From: a bacterium
GTDB taxonomy: Bacteria > Vulcanimicrobiota > Xenobia > RGZZ01
Length of the DNA stretch: 7,092 bases
NCBI GenBank assembly: GCA_021782195.1
Contig: JAJXVI010000117.1
Location: 1-7,092, forward strand
Reading direction: 5' to 3'
Shown here: positions 1 through 6,039 of the stretch, piece by piece
Position numbering within the stretch: position 1 is the first letter of the stretch
Layout: each line of letters opens with the position of its first letter
The notes under the pieces: model-generated
Told to the model about the DNA's origin: nothing
Database searches by the model: none
Seen by the model: only the letters and a program-made list of their open reading frames with translations
Translations under genes and position numbers: made by a program

Positions 1-4
1 TTTG

Positions 5-53
5 CCGTCCCCTTTCACGCGCGAGTGCATCCGCACTGGGAGGAAGGGGACGG
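5..53. repeat. Nested inverted repeat at the left edge of the window
   Basis: CCGTCCCCTT at 5-14 is exactly complementary to AAGGGGACGG at 44-53. The 29 bases between them contain a second perfect hairpin, AGTGC (24-28) with GCACT (33-37) around a 4-base loop. Together with the palindrome at 57-76, the stretch 1-149 holds only such structure and no gene I can support. It could mark transcript ends between the dehydrogenase and the next gene to the left. Confidence 0.4.
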
Positions 54-56
54 GAC

Positions 57-76
57 GAGGCGCGTGCACGCGCCTC
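57..76. repeat. Perfect 20-bp palindrome after the P5C dehydrogenase gene
   Basis: GAGGCGCGTG at 57-66 is followed directly by its exact reverse complement at 67-76. As RNA it gives an 8-bp GC-rich stem with a TGCA loop, 74 bases after the dehydrogenase stop codon. Neither side carries a T-run. It could act as a 3' end hairpin for the gene or as a binding site for a dimeric protein; the sequence alone does not decide. Confidence 0.5.
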
Positions 77-149
77 AAACGGTGTGGCGGTGGGACGGCG
101 CTCTCCGCACGGACCGCGGTGTCGAGCCGCAGGACGCCCCGCGGATCAC

Positions 150-1718
150 TCAGCTCATGAAAGTACGAGACTGCTCGCGCATGAACTGTGCGACGTAATA
201 CGGGCCGCAGCCCCCCTTGCCGCTCGAGCCGCTGCCCTTCCATCCGCAGAACGACTGTACGCCAGGCCACGCGCCCGTGGTGGCGCCAGTCCGCCGATTC
301 ACGTAGAGCACACCGGCCTCGATCTCGTCGTAGTAGCGCTCGATTTCCTCGGGCTTCTCGCTGAACAGGCCGGCCGTCAAACCGTATTCGGCCCGATTGC
401 AAAGTTCCAGTGCCTCGTCAAGCGAGTCGACCGGGGCCACCGCGAGCACGGGCGCAAATATCTCCGTATAGAAAAGCGGATGATCCTTGGGCAGATCGGT
501 CACGACCGTCGGGGCCACGAACAACGGACCGTGGTCCGCCAGCACAACGCCGCCGTGCACGTTACCGCCGTCCTGCCGGGCACGCTCCACCCAGTGAAGA
601 TATCGCGTCACCGCAGCCTCGTTGATGAGCGGGCCAAGATACACGTCGCGCCGCGTCGGATCTCCGATCGCGATGCTCTTCGTCTTGTCGAGCAGCAGTT
701 CCATGAAGCGATCGTACACTGCGCGGTGCACGTAGGCCCGAGAGCAGGCGCTGCACTTCTGTCCGCCAAACCCGAACGCCGACCGCATCGTTCCTTCCGC
801 CGCCTTCTCGACATCGGCGCTGTCCATCACGATGGACGGGTTCTTGCCCCCCATCTCCAGGATGCACGGCCGCGGATACTGCTGGCTGAACGAATGATAC
901 AGGCGCATGCCCACTTCCTTGGACCCCGTGAAGATCAACCCCTGGACATGCCGGTGGGTCACCAGGACGTCGCCAAATACGTCGCCCGGCGCCATCACCA
1001 GGTTGAAGACACCGTTCGGAATTCCGGCCTCCGCGAACAGGTGAGCCATCCTGACCGCCAGCAACGGCGACTCGGTGGCCGGCTTGAACACCACCGTGTT
1101 GCCCGCCACAAGCGCACCGGCGCTCATGCCGGCCGCCAGTGCAAGCGGGAAGTTGAACGGGCACACCACGCCCCACACGCCGAGCGGGCGCAGCACCGAC
1201 CTGGTATCCTCGTTGGGGGAAAGTCGCGCGAGCGGAAGTTCGAAGCCACGCGCATCTTCCATCTGCTGACAATAGTAGCGGCAGAGATCGGCGGCCTCTT
1301 CGACGTCGCCCATGGCCTCGAGTCGATTCTTTCCGACCTCATACGCCATCGTGGCCGCAAGATCGTACTTGTCTCGGCTGATGAGCTCGGCGGCACGTCG
1401 CAAAATCGCAATGCGTTCCGACCAGGGCGTGTTGCGCCACTTCCGCCAGGCCTCGTGCGCCCGGTCAACGGCCCGTTCGACGTCGGCCCGCGTACCGCGT
1501 GCAAAATGGCCGAGCTCGACGTGCCGGTCGATCGGCGAACTGTCGACGAAAGTGGAGGCTCCGTCCACAGTCCTTCCATCGACAAAGTGGCCGAAGGTCT
1601 CGCCGAACGTGGCGCGCACGCGGACGAGCGCTTCGTCAAACGCGGCGTGGAAGGCGTCCTGGTTGGCGCCCAGGGTACTGTAGGTGATCTTGAACTGGGG
1701 GGCAGTCTGGACGGTCAT
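150..1718 (-). CDS. pruA: Delta-1-pyrroline-5-carboxylate dehydrogenase (L-glutamate gamma-semialdehyde dehydrogenase), RocA/PruA type
   Basis: This cytosolic NAD(P)-dependent aldehyde dehydrogenase (522 aa) oxidises glutamate semialdehyde to glutamate, the last step of proline and arginine breakdown. Visible ALDH motifs: FNF with Asn189 (oxyanion), FKPA with Lys212 (cofactor), FTGSKEVG at 263-270 (Rossmann loop), LEMGGK with Glu288, GQKCSA with the catalytic Cys322, and EIFAPV at 419-424. The C-terminal block 475-515 (NRRTGATTGAWPG, then GWKGSG, then GPYYVAQFMREQ) is characteristic of the P5C dehydrogenase branch, which separates it from general ALDHs. Length fits the single-function RocA-like group (about 515-520 aa), not bifunctional PutA; no proline dehydrogenase is in the window. 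The reading frame stays open upstream to 1907, but ATG 1718 is chosen because family similarity begins there and AGGAGG lies upstream, although 14 bases away, which is long. Cys491 and Cys504 sit where relatives I recall usually have Gly. Confidence 0.93.
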   Translation of the reverse strand: MTVQTAPQFKITYSTLGANQDAFHAAFDEALVRVRATFGETFGHFVDGRTVDGASTFVDSSPIDRHVELGHFARGTRADVERAVDRAHEAWRKWRNTPWSERIAILRRAAELISRDKYDLAATMAYEVGKNRLEAMGDVEEAADLCRYYCQQMEDARGFELPLARLSPNEDTRSVLRPLGVWGVVCPFNFPLALAAGMSAGALVAGNTVVFKPATESPLLAVRMAHLFAEAGIPNGVFNLVMAPGDVFGDVLVTHRHVQGLIFTGSKEVGMRLYHSFSQQYPRPCILEMGGKNPSIVMDSADVEKAAEGTMRSAFGFGGQKCSACSRAYVHRAVYDRFMELLLDKTKSIAIGDPTRRDVYLGPLINEAAVTRYLHWVERARQDGGNVHGGVVLADHGPLFVAPTVVTDLPKDHPLFYTEIFAPVLAVAPVDSLDEALELCNRAEYGLTAGLFSEKPEEIERYYDEIEAGVLYVNRRTGATTGAWPGVQSFCGWKGSGSSGKGGCGPYYVAQFMREQSRTFMS

Positions 1719-1732
1719 CGTTCTCTGGAAGG

Positions 1733-1738
1733 CCTCCT
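1733..1738 (-). promoter_or_regulatory. Ribosome binding site of the P5C dehydrogenase gene
   Basis: A perfect AGGAGG lies on the minus strand, 14 bases before ATG 1718. The spacing is longer than the usual 5-10 bases. No other ATG, GTG or TTG in frame lies between the motif and 1718, so it supports this start, perhaps with reduced efficiency. Confidence 0.55.
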
Positions 1739-1784
1739 CGAAAAATTCGGTCGCCACTTCTTCGGGAGACGGGCAGGTTCCTTC

Positions 1785-1811
1785 GCGAGCCGTGCCCCGG
1801 CACCGGCTCGC
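1785..1811 (-). other. Hairpin in the P5C dehydrogenase leader, proximal
   Basis: Arms 1785-1792 and 1804-1811 (GCGAGCCG / CGGCTCGC on the minus strand) form a perfect 8-bp stem. Three to four further inner pairs can form past a one-base bulge. It lies about 45 bases before the AGGAGG of the dehydrogenase gene, with no U-run directly after it, so it looks more like leader RNA structure than an intrinsic terminator. Function is unknown. Confidence 0.45.
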
Positions 1812-1854
1812 CACGCTCCGCGACGGACCCGCAGGCACATCCCCCCAACGACAC

Positions 1855-1891
1855 ACGGGCCCGCTTCGCGTGGTTCGCGAAACGGGCCCGT
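1855..1891 (-). terminator. Strong 16-bp hairpin between the LTXXQ gene and the P5C dehydrogenase gene
   Basis: Arms 1855-1870 and 1876-1891 pair over 16 positions around a 5-base loop (1871-1875). The only non-Watson-Crick position (1864 against 1882) is a G-U wobble in minus-strand RNA but an A-C mismatch in plus-strand RNA, so the fold favours minus-strand transcription. It lies about 95 bases after the stop of the LTXXQ gene and 137 bases before the dehydrogenase start. No U-tract follows. It may be a Rho-independent-like or processing hairpin ending the upstream transcript, or a structured leader element of the downstream gene. Confidence 0.5.
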
Positions 1892-1985
1892 TCCTGGCCT
1901 GGGGCAACCGCGGCGGTCACTCCCGACCACACCGGTCAGACGGTAGGTCGGTTGCCCTCCAACCGCTCACTGTCTCGAGGCGTCT

Positions 1986-2582
1986 CTACATACCGCCGCG
2001 GCAGCGAGGACCGTGATGACCGTGATGACCGTGTCCGCGCCCGAAGCGGCCGTGGCCACCGCGGAAACCGCGATGACTTGCCATCATGTCCTCGAAGCGG
2101 CCCTGCTGGTTGGCGTTCAGATGCTGCTCAACCCGGGAGAAGTAGGCTTTCCGCTCAGCTTTCATCTGCGCAAATCCTGCTTTGCGCATCTCGCGGAGCT
2201 TCGCCTTCTGGCTGGCCGTGAGACCGATGGCCTTGAAGCCGCCGCGGAACGAAATCCTGCGACCGGTTCTCAGGTCTTCTTGCATCTTGAGCTTCATCTC
2301 GTGCAAGCGAGCCTTCTGGGCCGGAGTCAAGACTGACTGAAAGTTTTCGCGGGCCTGCTTATAGTGTGACCTCATCTGGGCAATGTGCGCGTCATAGATC
2401 GGTTTGATGGCGAGGCGCTGGGAATCCGTCAGGTTGAGGCGACGAGCCATCATCTGGAAACGCATGTCTGCACGCCGCGACGATTTCATCATACCGTGAG
2501 CATACGCGCTCTGAAGGGCAAAGCTGGTGGCAACCAGCAACAGGCTCAACACGGTCACGACCTTGACCCGAATCGAGTTCAT
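1986..2582 (-). CDS. Periplasmic LTXXQ-motif (Spy/CpxP/ZraP-like) protein with His/Gly-rich tail
   Basis: The predicted secreted protein has 198 aa. Residues 1-28 form a signal peptide: a short basic start, a hydrophobic core of about 8-23, and an A-Y-A site before His29. The mature part is basic and helical, with four LTXXQ-type motifs: LTDSQ 51-55, LTPAQ 85-89, LTASQ 121-125 and LNANQ 155-159. They are spaced 34, 36 and 34 residues apart. Spy and CpxP usually carry two, so this looks like a tandem duplication of the domain. The tail, about 170-198, is rich in His, Gly and Arg with one Cys and may bind metal. Family members act as periplasmic chaperones or as brakes on sensor kinases, which suits the sensor kinase gene just upstream. 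Start ATG 2582 has AAGGAG 10 bases upstream. The exact role (folding stress or metal stress) is inferred. Confidence 0.88.
   Translation of the reverse strand: MNSIRVKVVTVLSLLLVATSFALQSAYAHGMMKSSRRADMRFQMMARRLNLTDSQRLAIKPIYDAHIAQMRSHYKQARENFQSVLTPAQKARLHEMKLKMQEDLRTGRRISFRGGFKAIGLTASQKAKLREMRKAGFAQMKAERKAYFSRVEQHLNANQQGRFEDMMASHRGFRGGHGRFGRGHGHHGHHGPRCRGGM
2010..2033. repeat. Short 9-base tandem repeat coding for His-His-Gly units
   Basis: The plus strand reads ACCGTGATG twice and then ACCGTG again, about 2.7 copies. On the coding strand it gives the alternating His and Gly residues near 184-191 of the LTXXQ protein. Identical copies suggest growth by slipped-strand replication, so the His tail length may vary between strains. 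Confidence 0.7.
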
Positions 2583-2592
2583 TTCAAATGAT

Positions 2593-2598
2593 CTCCTT
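2593..2598 (-). promoter_or_regulatory. Ribosome binding site of the LTXXQ protein gene
   Basis: AAGGAG on the minus strand, 10 bases before ATG 2582. It fixes the start that also gives a proper signal peptide. Confidence 0.8.
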
Positions 2599-2652
2599 GT
2601 TCCTTTGGTGCCCGGCCGTGTTCACGACGCAACCGGCACTCTCGACGCCCTC

Positions 2653-2708
2653 AGTATAGACCGCGACCCTGAAGGAAGGGGCACAGTTTTCTGAAGACTT
2701 GGTAAAGA
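2653..2708 (-). promoter_or_regulatory. Candidate promoter and regulator-binding repeats of the LTXXQ gene
   Basis: On the minus strand a -10-like TATACT lies at 2658-2653, about 70 bases before the start codon, with no good TTGACA at the normal -35 distance. Upstream of it are TCTTTA (2708-2703), TCTTCA (2697-2692) and CCTTCA (2675-2670). Their starts fall on an 11-base period with one slot (2686-2681) unmatched. The last repeat ends 11 bases before the -10. This is the geometry of promoters activated by PhoB/OmpR-type response regulators that replace the -35. TCTTTA-N5-TCTTCAG recurs with identical spacing in front of the sensor kinase gene. Confidence 0.5.
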
Positions 2709-2720
2709 CCACCGCGCCAC

Positions 2721-2753
2721 GGTTCCGCGAACCAGACCACGCTTCCCAGCGTG
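2721..2753 (-). other. Two small hairpins directly after the sensor kinase gene
   Basis: Perfect stems lie at 2738-2743/2748-2753 (6 bp, 4-base loop) and 2721-2725/2729-2733 (5 bp, 3-base loop), starting two bases beyond the kinase stop codon (2756-2758). No T-run follows, so at best this is a weak terminator or an RNA-stabilising 3' end. The rest of the 2583-2755 gap holds the promoter region of the LTXXQ gene. Confidence 0.3.
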
Positions 2754-2755
2754 CG

Positions 2756-4249
2756 TCACCCGACGCCGGGCAGGAACACGCAGAAACAACTCCCCTGCCC
2801 GACCGAGCTCTGCACCGCGACGCGTCCGCCGTGACGTTCCACGATGGCGCGCACGATGGCGAGTCCGAGTCCGCTCCCCCCGGTTCGACGCGACCTGGAT
2901 CGGTCGGCGCGATAGAAACGATCAAAGACGTACGGCAGATCGGTGGGGTCAATCCCGCCCCCGTTGTCGGCCACTTCGAGCACGATTTGACCGTCCTCTG
3001 CGCGTGAGCGCAGTTCAACGCTGCCTCCCGCGGGCGTGTATTTGAAGGCGTTGTCGAGCAGGTTCCGCAGCACCCGCGATAACTGGGAAGCGTCGCCACG
3101 CGTCCAGAGGCCTGGCGGGTTGTCCAGTTGAAAGCGATGCGCGCGACCGGCGACCTGCGCATAGGCGGCGGCCTCCTCAACAAGCGCGTGGACGTCGATC
3201 GGACGTACGTCGATCGGCGCCTCGTCGCCCTGCTCGGCGCGCGAAAGCAGCAAGAGATCACCCACCAGGGCGCTCATCTTGTCCACCTCACGACCGATCG
3301 TGGCGAGGGCCCGTGCACGTTTCTCCGGGGCATCGTCCGCTGCTCCCAGCGCGAGAACTTCAGCCGTGCCCGCGATTGCAGTCAGCGGCGTCTTGAGCTC
3401 GTGCGAGGCGTCGGCAACAAAACGGCGCTGCGCCTGGAACGAGGCCTGCACGCGTTCCACCATGTGATCGAACGCCTCCGCAACCGAGGAGACCTCGTCG
3501 TCACCGGGCCCGAGTCTGGCACGCGCCCCGAGATCGCCAGATGCCACGCGACGCGCGGTCGCGGCCAGGTGCTCGAGAGGCGCCGCGATACCCCGCGCGA
3601 GCGTAAAACTCGCCAGCAGGCCAAAGGCAATCGCCAGAATTCCCGCACCAATGAGATAGAATCGCAGCGTGGCCAGCAACTCGTCCTGCTCACGCCACCG
3701 CTGCGACAGTTGAAGAAACGCGAGCAACTGCGGGCCGCGATGAACGGGCAGGATCAGCACCTGCCACCGCCGACCACGCACAATGTCGAAATAAAAGACG
3801 CCCGGCCCGAGCACGCGGCGCCCCCAGCGTGATTTGCGCGCCGCCTGGATTCTCCAGGCCGCCCGCGCCTGTCGAAGTCTGCGCATGTCGAGTGCCGGGC
3901 CGTGACGCACGGAACGAGATGCCCCCAGCACGGTGCCGTCTTCTGAAACGATGCATACCGGCACGAGACGAGTACCGATGCGCGCGGCGAGGACGGAAGC
4001 GTCGCGGTCGAGGTCTTCGAGACGCGCGTCGACCTCGGCATCCGGATCAGCCCCCACGTCGTTATCAGGTCGATGCAGGCCCACCACCGCCAGGTAGCGC
4101 AAGCGTTGCACGCCCGCGCGCACGAGATAACGACCCACCATGAAGTACAGACCGGAACCCACGACAAGCAAGGTCAACACCAGAACCCCTACGAAAGAGA
4201 CGCCCAGGTGAAACCGCAGCGAACGACGCCGTGCCATCGGAAACTGCAT
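2756..4249 (-). CDS. Membrane sensor histidine kinase (HAMP, HisKA, HATPase_c), no partner regulator alongside
   Basis: This inner-membrane two-component sensor has 497 aa. In order: a basic N-terminus; membrane segment about 15-38; a periplasmic sensor region about 39-193 that I cannot assign to a known fold; membrane segment about 194-216; HAMP about 217-270; HisKA with H-box SHELKTPLTA and phospho-acceptor His283; N-box NLLDNAFKYT at 396-405; G1 DNGGGID at 428-434; F-box FDRFYRADRSRSR at 442-454; and G2 GGSGLGLAIV at 457-466. All catalytic motifs are intact. The architecture resembles CpxA, QseC and heavy-metal sensor kinases. These genes normally follow an OmpR-type regulator, but the upstream neighbour is an EVE-domain gene, so this kinase is orphan locally. 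The LTXXQ gene downstream suggests envelope or metal sensing. Start ATG 4249 has no clear Shine-Dalgarno; ATG 4237 is an alternative but lacks one too. Confidence 0.94.
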   Translation of the reverse strand: MQFPMARRRSLRFHLGVSFVGVLVLTLLVVGSGLYFMVGRYLVRAGVQRLRYLAVVGLHRPDNDVGADPDAEVDARLEDLDRDASVLAARIGTRLVPVCIVSEDGTVLGASRSVRHGPALDMRRLRQARAAWRIQAARKSRWGRRVLGPGVFYFDIVRGRRWQVLILPVHRGPQLLAFLQLSQRWREQDELLATLRFYLIGAGILAIAFGLLASFTLARGIAAPLEHLAATARRVASGDLGARARLGPGDDEVSSVAEAFDHMVERVQASFQAQRRFVADASHELKTPLTAIAGTAEVLALGAADDAPEKRARALATIGREVDKMSALVGDLLLLSRAEQGDEAPIDVRPIDVHALVEEAAAYAQVAGRAHRFQLDNPPGLWTRGDASQLSRVLRNLLDNAFKYTPAGGSVELRSRAEDGQIVLEVADNGGGIDPTDLPYVFDRFYRADRSRSRRTGGSGLGLAIVRAIVERHGGRVAVQSSVGQGSCFCVFLPGVG

Positions 4250-4257
4250 GCGTTTTC

Positions 4258-4303
4258 AGTATACGCGGCGAGCGTGGCGAACAGGCTGAAGAACAGCTAA
4301 AGA
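4258..4303 (-). promoter_or_regulatory. Candidate promoter and regulator-binding repeats of the sensor kinase gene
   Basis: On the minus strand a -10-like TATACT (4263-4258) ends 8 bases before ATG 4249. TCTTTA (4303-4298) and TCTTCAG (4292-4286) lie upstream as an 11-base-period direct repeat, ending 22 bases before the -10, where a -35 element would be. The same bipartite motif with the same 5-base gap precedes the LTXXQ gene. A TTGACG at 4329-4324 could be the -35 of another promoter but has no good -10 partner. The remainder of the 94-base gap shows no gene. Confidence 0.5.
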
Positions 4304-4343
4304 TTCCGCGCCCGGCGGGTCATCGTCAACGGGGCAGACCCGC

Positions 4344-4814
<471 letters not shown>

Positions 4815-4816
4815 GT

Positions 4817-5488
4817 TCACGCCTCCTCGGCCAGCGACCCGAGTTCGTGGGCAACCAGAAAGTCGGCCGCGCGATCGACCGCAGCGCGCAACTCGTCGAA
4901 CCGCCCGGTGAAGAAATGACCGGTTCCGTCAATCATCTCCAGGCGAGACGGCGCCGCACGGTTCGCAACAAGACCCTCGATCACCCCCGACGCTCCGAAT
5001 TCGTCCGCGCTCCCGTGAATCGCGACAAGCGGTTTGCGAGACGCTTCAAGAAAAGCAAAGCGCCAGGTATTGACGGGCATCCCGACGCCTATCAGGCCCG
5101 AGACGCGTTCATCGCCCACCCCGACTTCCAGTCCCACCCGCGACCCGAAAGAAAAGCCGCCAAGCCAGCACGGTCGCCCTGGAAAACGGCGCAACAGCTC
5201 GTCGCAGGCCGCGCGCACGTCGTCGCGCTCGCCACGGCCTTCGTCGTAGGTGCCCGCGCTGCGTCCGACTCCGCGAAAATTGAAGCGCAACACCGCCAGG
5301 CCGCGCTCACGCAACGCACGCGCTACCTGGTAGACCACATTGTTGTGCATGGTTCCGCCGTGCAGAGGATGGGGATGGCAGATGAGCGCCACGCGTTCGA
5401 TAGGACCGTCCGGCGTGTTCAAGAGCCCTTCCAGGCTGCCGACCGGGCCGTCAATGGTCACGTCTTCGACGGTCAGGGAAACGCTCAA
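4817..5488 (-). CDS. Alpha/beta hydrolase, KANL3/Tex30-like (dienelactone hydrolase superfamily)
   Basis: A predicted cytosolic serine hydrolase of about 223 aa, substrate unknown. Counting from the proposed TTG start: HPHPLHGGTM at 38-47 (oxyanion region typical of this subfamily), RFNFRGVGRSAGTYDEGRGE at 68-87, nucleophile elbow GFSFG with Ser113, acid Asp162 in GSADEF and His191 in GTGHFF. The catalytic triad is thus complete. No signal peptide is seen. The frame is open to GTG 5569, but that would overlap the YjbQ gene by 85 bases, and the extra N-terminus looks unlike the family. TTG 5488 overlaps the YjbQ stop by 4 bases (TTGA), matching the GTGA coupling of the preceding junction. It lacks a Shine-Dalgarno, so translation would depend on coupling. 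GTG 5461 is a second possibility. Neighbours suggest co-expression with the RuBisCO-like enzyme, perhaps hydrolysing an ester or lactone in the same pathway (inference). Confidence 0.9.
   Translation of the reverse strand: MSVSLTVEDVTIDGPVGSLEGLLNTPDGPIERVALICHPHPLHGGTMHNNVVYQVARALRERGLAVLRFNFRGVGRSAGTYDEGRGERDDVRAACDELLRRFPGRPCWLGGFSFGSRVGLEVGVGDERVSGLIGVGMPVNTWRFAFLEASRKPLVAIHGSADEFGASGVIEGLVANRAAPSRLEMIDGTGHFFTGRFDELRAAVDRAADFLVAHELGSLAEEA
4822..4827 (-). promoter_or_regulatory. Ribosome binding site deciding the EVE gene start
   Basis: AGGAGG on the minus strand, inside the last codons of the hydrolase gene, 7 bases before ATG 4814 and 1 base before the competing GTG 4820. The spacing selects ATG 4814. 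Confidence 0.8.
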
Positions 5489-6039
5489 TGCCGTGCGACA
5501 CCGGAAAACTGCAACAGAAGCGCGCGCGGCTTGGGGCGGTCCATCTCCACCAGAAAAATACGCTGCCACTGCCCGAGCGCCAGCCTGCCGTCGATGATGG
5601 GCACGACCAGGCTTGCGCCCAGCACCAGCGTCTTGAGATGGGCGTGGGCATTGCGTCCGTGATCCGGGACGATGTTCTCGGTGCGAATGGAGAAGTCGTC
5701 GTGTCTGTAACTGGCTGTTGATGAAGCCAGGTGCTCGAGAAAATCCCGGATGTCGTGGTGGAGCAGCGGCTCGTCCTCGTTGATCACGATCGACGCCGTG
5801 GTGTGGCGGCAGAACAACACGAGCTGTCCATGCGCGATATGGGATAGCCCCACAGCCCGGTCGACGTCATCCGTGATGTCGACCATCTGCGGAGTCTGGG
5901 TCGCCTGAACGTGCAGGTACGAAGCAGAAAAGCGAGAGAGCGCGTCGATGGGAGGGACGACCTCTTCGAGCATGCGGGAAGAGCCAGCGCCTTCGGGCGA
6001 CGTTGACACAGCCGGGTCATGCGCTATCACAACGTTCAC
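5485..6039 (-). CDS. yjbQ: YjbQ/UPF0047 family protein (secondary thiamine-phosphate synthase family)
   Basis: A small soluble protein of 184 aa. The UPF0047 core is clear: CRHTTASIVINEDEP at about 77-91, HHDIRDFLEHL at 94-104, a HGRNAHAHLK stretch at 127-136, then GASLVVPIIDGRLALGQWQRIFLVEMD at 141-167. The conserved His, Asn and Glu residues form the proposed active pocket. E. coli YjbQ has weak thiamine-phosphate synthase activity, but the true biological role of the family is unsettled. About 35-40 residues of low-conservation sequence precede the core, making it longer than the roughly 140-aa family norm. Start GTG 6039 is chosen because it has AAGGAG at 8 bases and overlaps the upstream TGA as GTGA; Met23 (5973) would give a length closer to the norm but has no equally clear site. 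It sits between the RuBisCO-like and hydrolase genes in a coupled operon. Confidence 0.92.
   Translation of the reverse strand: MNVVIAHDPAVSTSPEGAGSSRMLEEVVPPIDALSRFSASYLHVQATQTPQMVDITDDVDRAVGLSHIAHGQLVLFCRHTTASIVINEDEPLLHHDIRDFLEHLASSTASYRHDDFSIRTENIVPDHGRNAHAHLKTLVLGASLVVPIIDGRLALGQWQRIFLVEMDRPKPRALLLQFSGVARH

Noticed and set aside
1719..1907. N-terminal extension of the P5C dehydrogenase to an ATG at 1907
   Set aside because: The extra 63 residues are Arg/Pro/Ser-rich, run through both leader hairpins and do not resemble the family, whose similarity begins at about the ATG at 1718.
84..1946. A 620-codon open frame on the plus strand, longer than the dehydrogenase gene opposite it
   Set aside because: Its product is rich in Arg, His and Gly with no recognisable domain, and it mirrors the P5C dehydrogenase codon for codon. 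In GC-rich DNA the antisense frame of a real gene often stays open.
2702..2706. GTAAA as a classical CpxR box near the LTXXQ promoter
   Set aside because: Only one half-site is present; the CpxR consensus needs two GTAAA elements in tandem. The direct repeat reported for this region explains the sequence better.
2584..3261. Minus-strand open frame overlapping the end of the sensor kinase
   Set aside because: It is a frame-shifted shadow of the kinase ATPase domain, Ser/Arg-rich with no domain. The kinase frame carries all motifs unbroken.
3128..3832. A 234-codon plus-strand frame inside the sensor kinase
   Set aside because: It is antisense to an intact kinase gene, with no recognisable domain and no credible ribosome site.
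4315..4343. Inverted repeat GCGGGT / ACCCGC touching the stop codon of the EVE gene, as a terminator
   Set aside because: It has only 6 bp around a 17-base loop, with no T-run after it on the minus strand; too weak to call.
4847..5662. A 271-codon plus-strand frame across the hydrolase and YjbQ genes
   Set aside because: It is the antisense shadow of two well-supported genes and spans their junction, which a real gene would not be expected to mirror.
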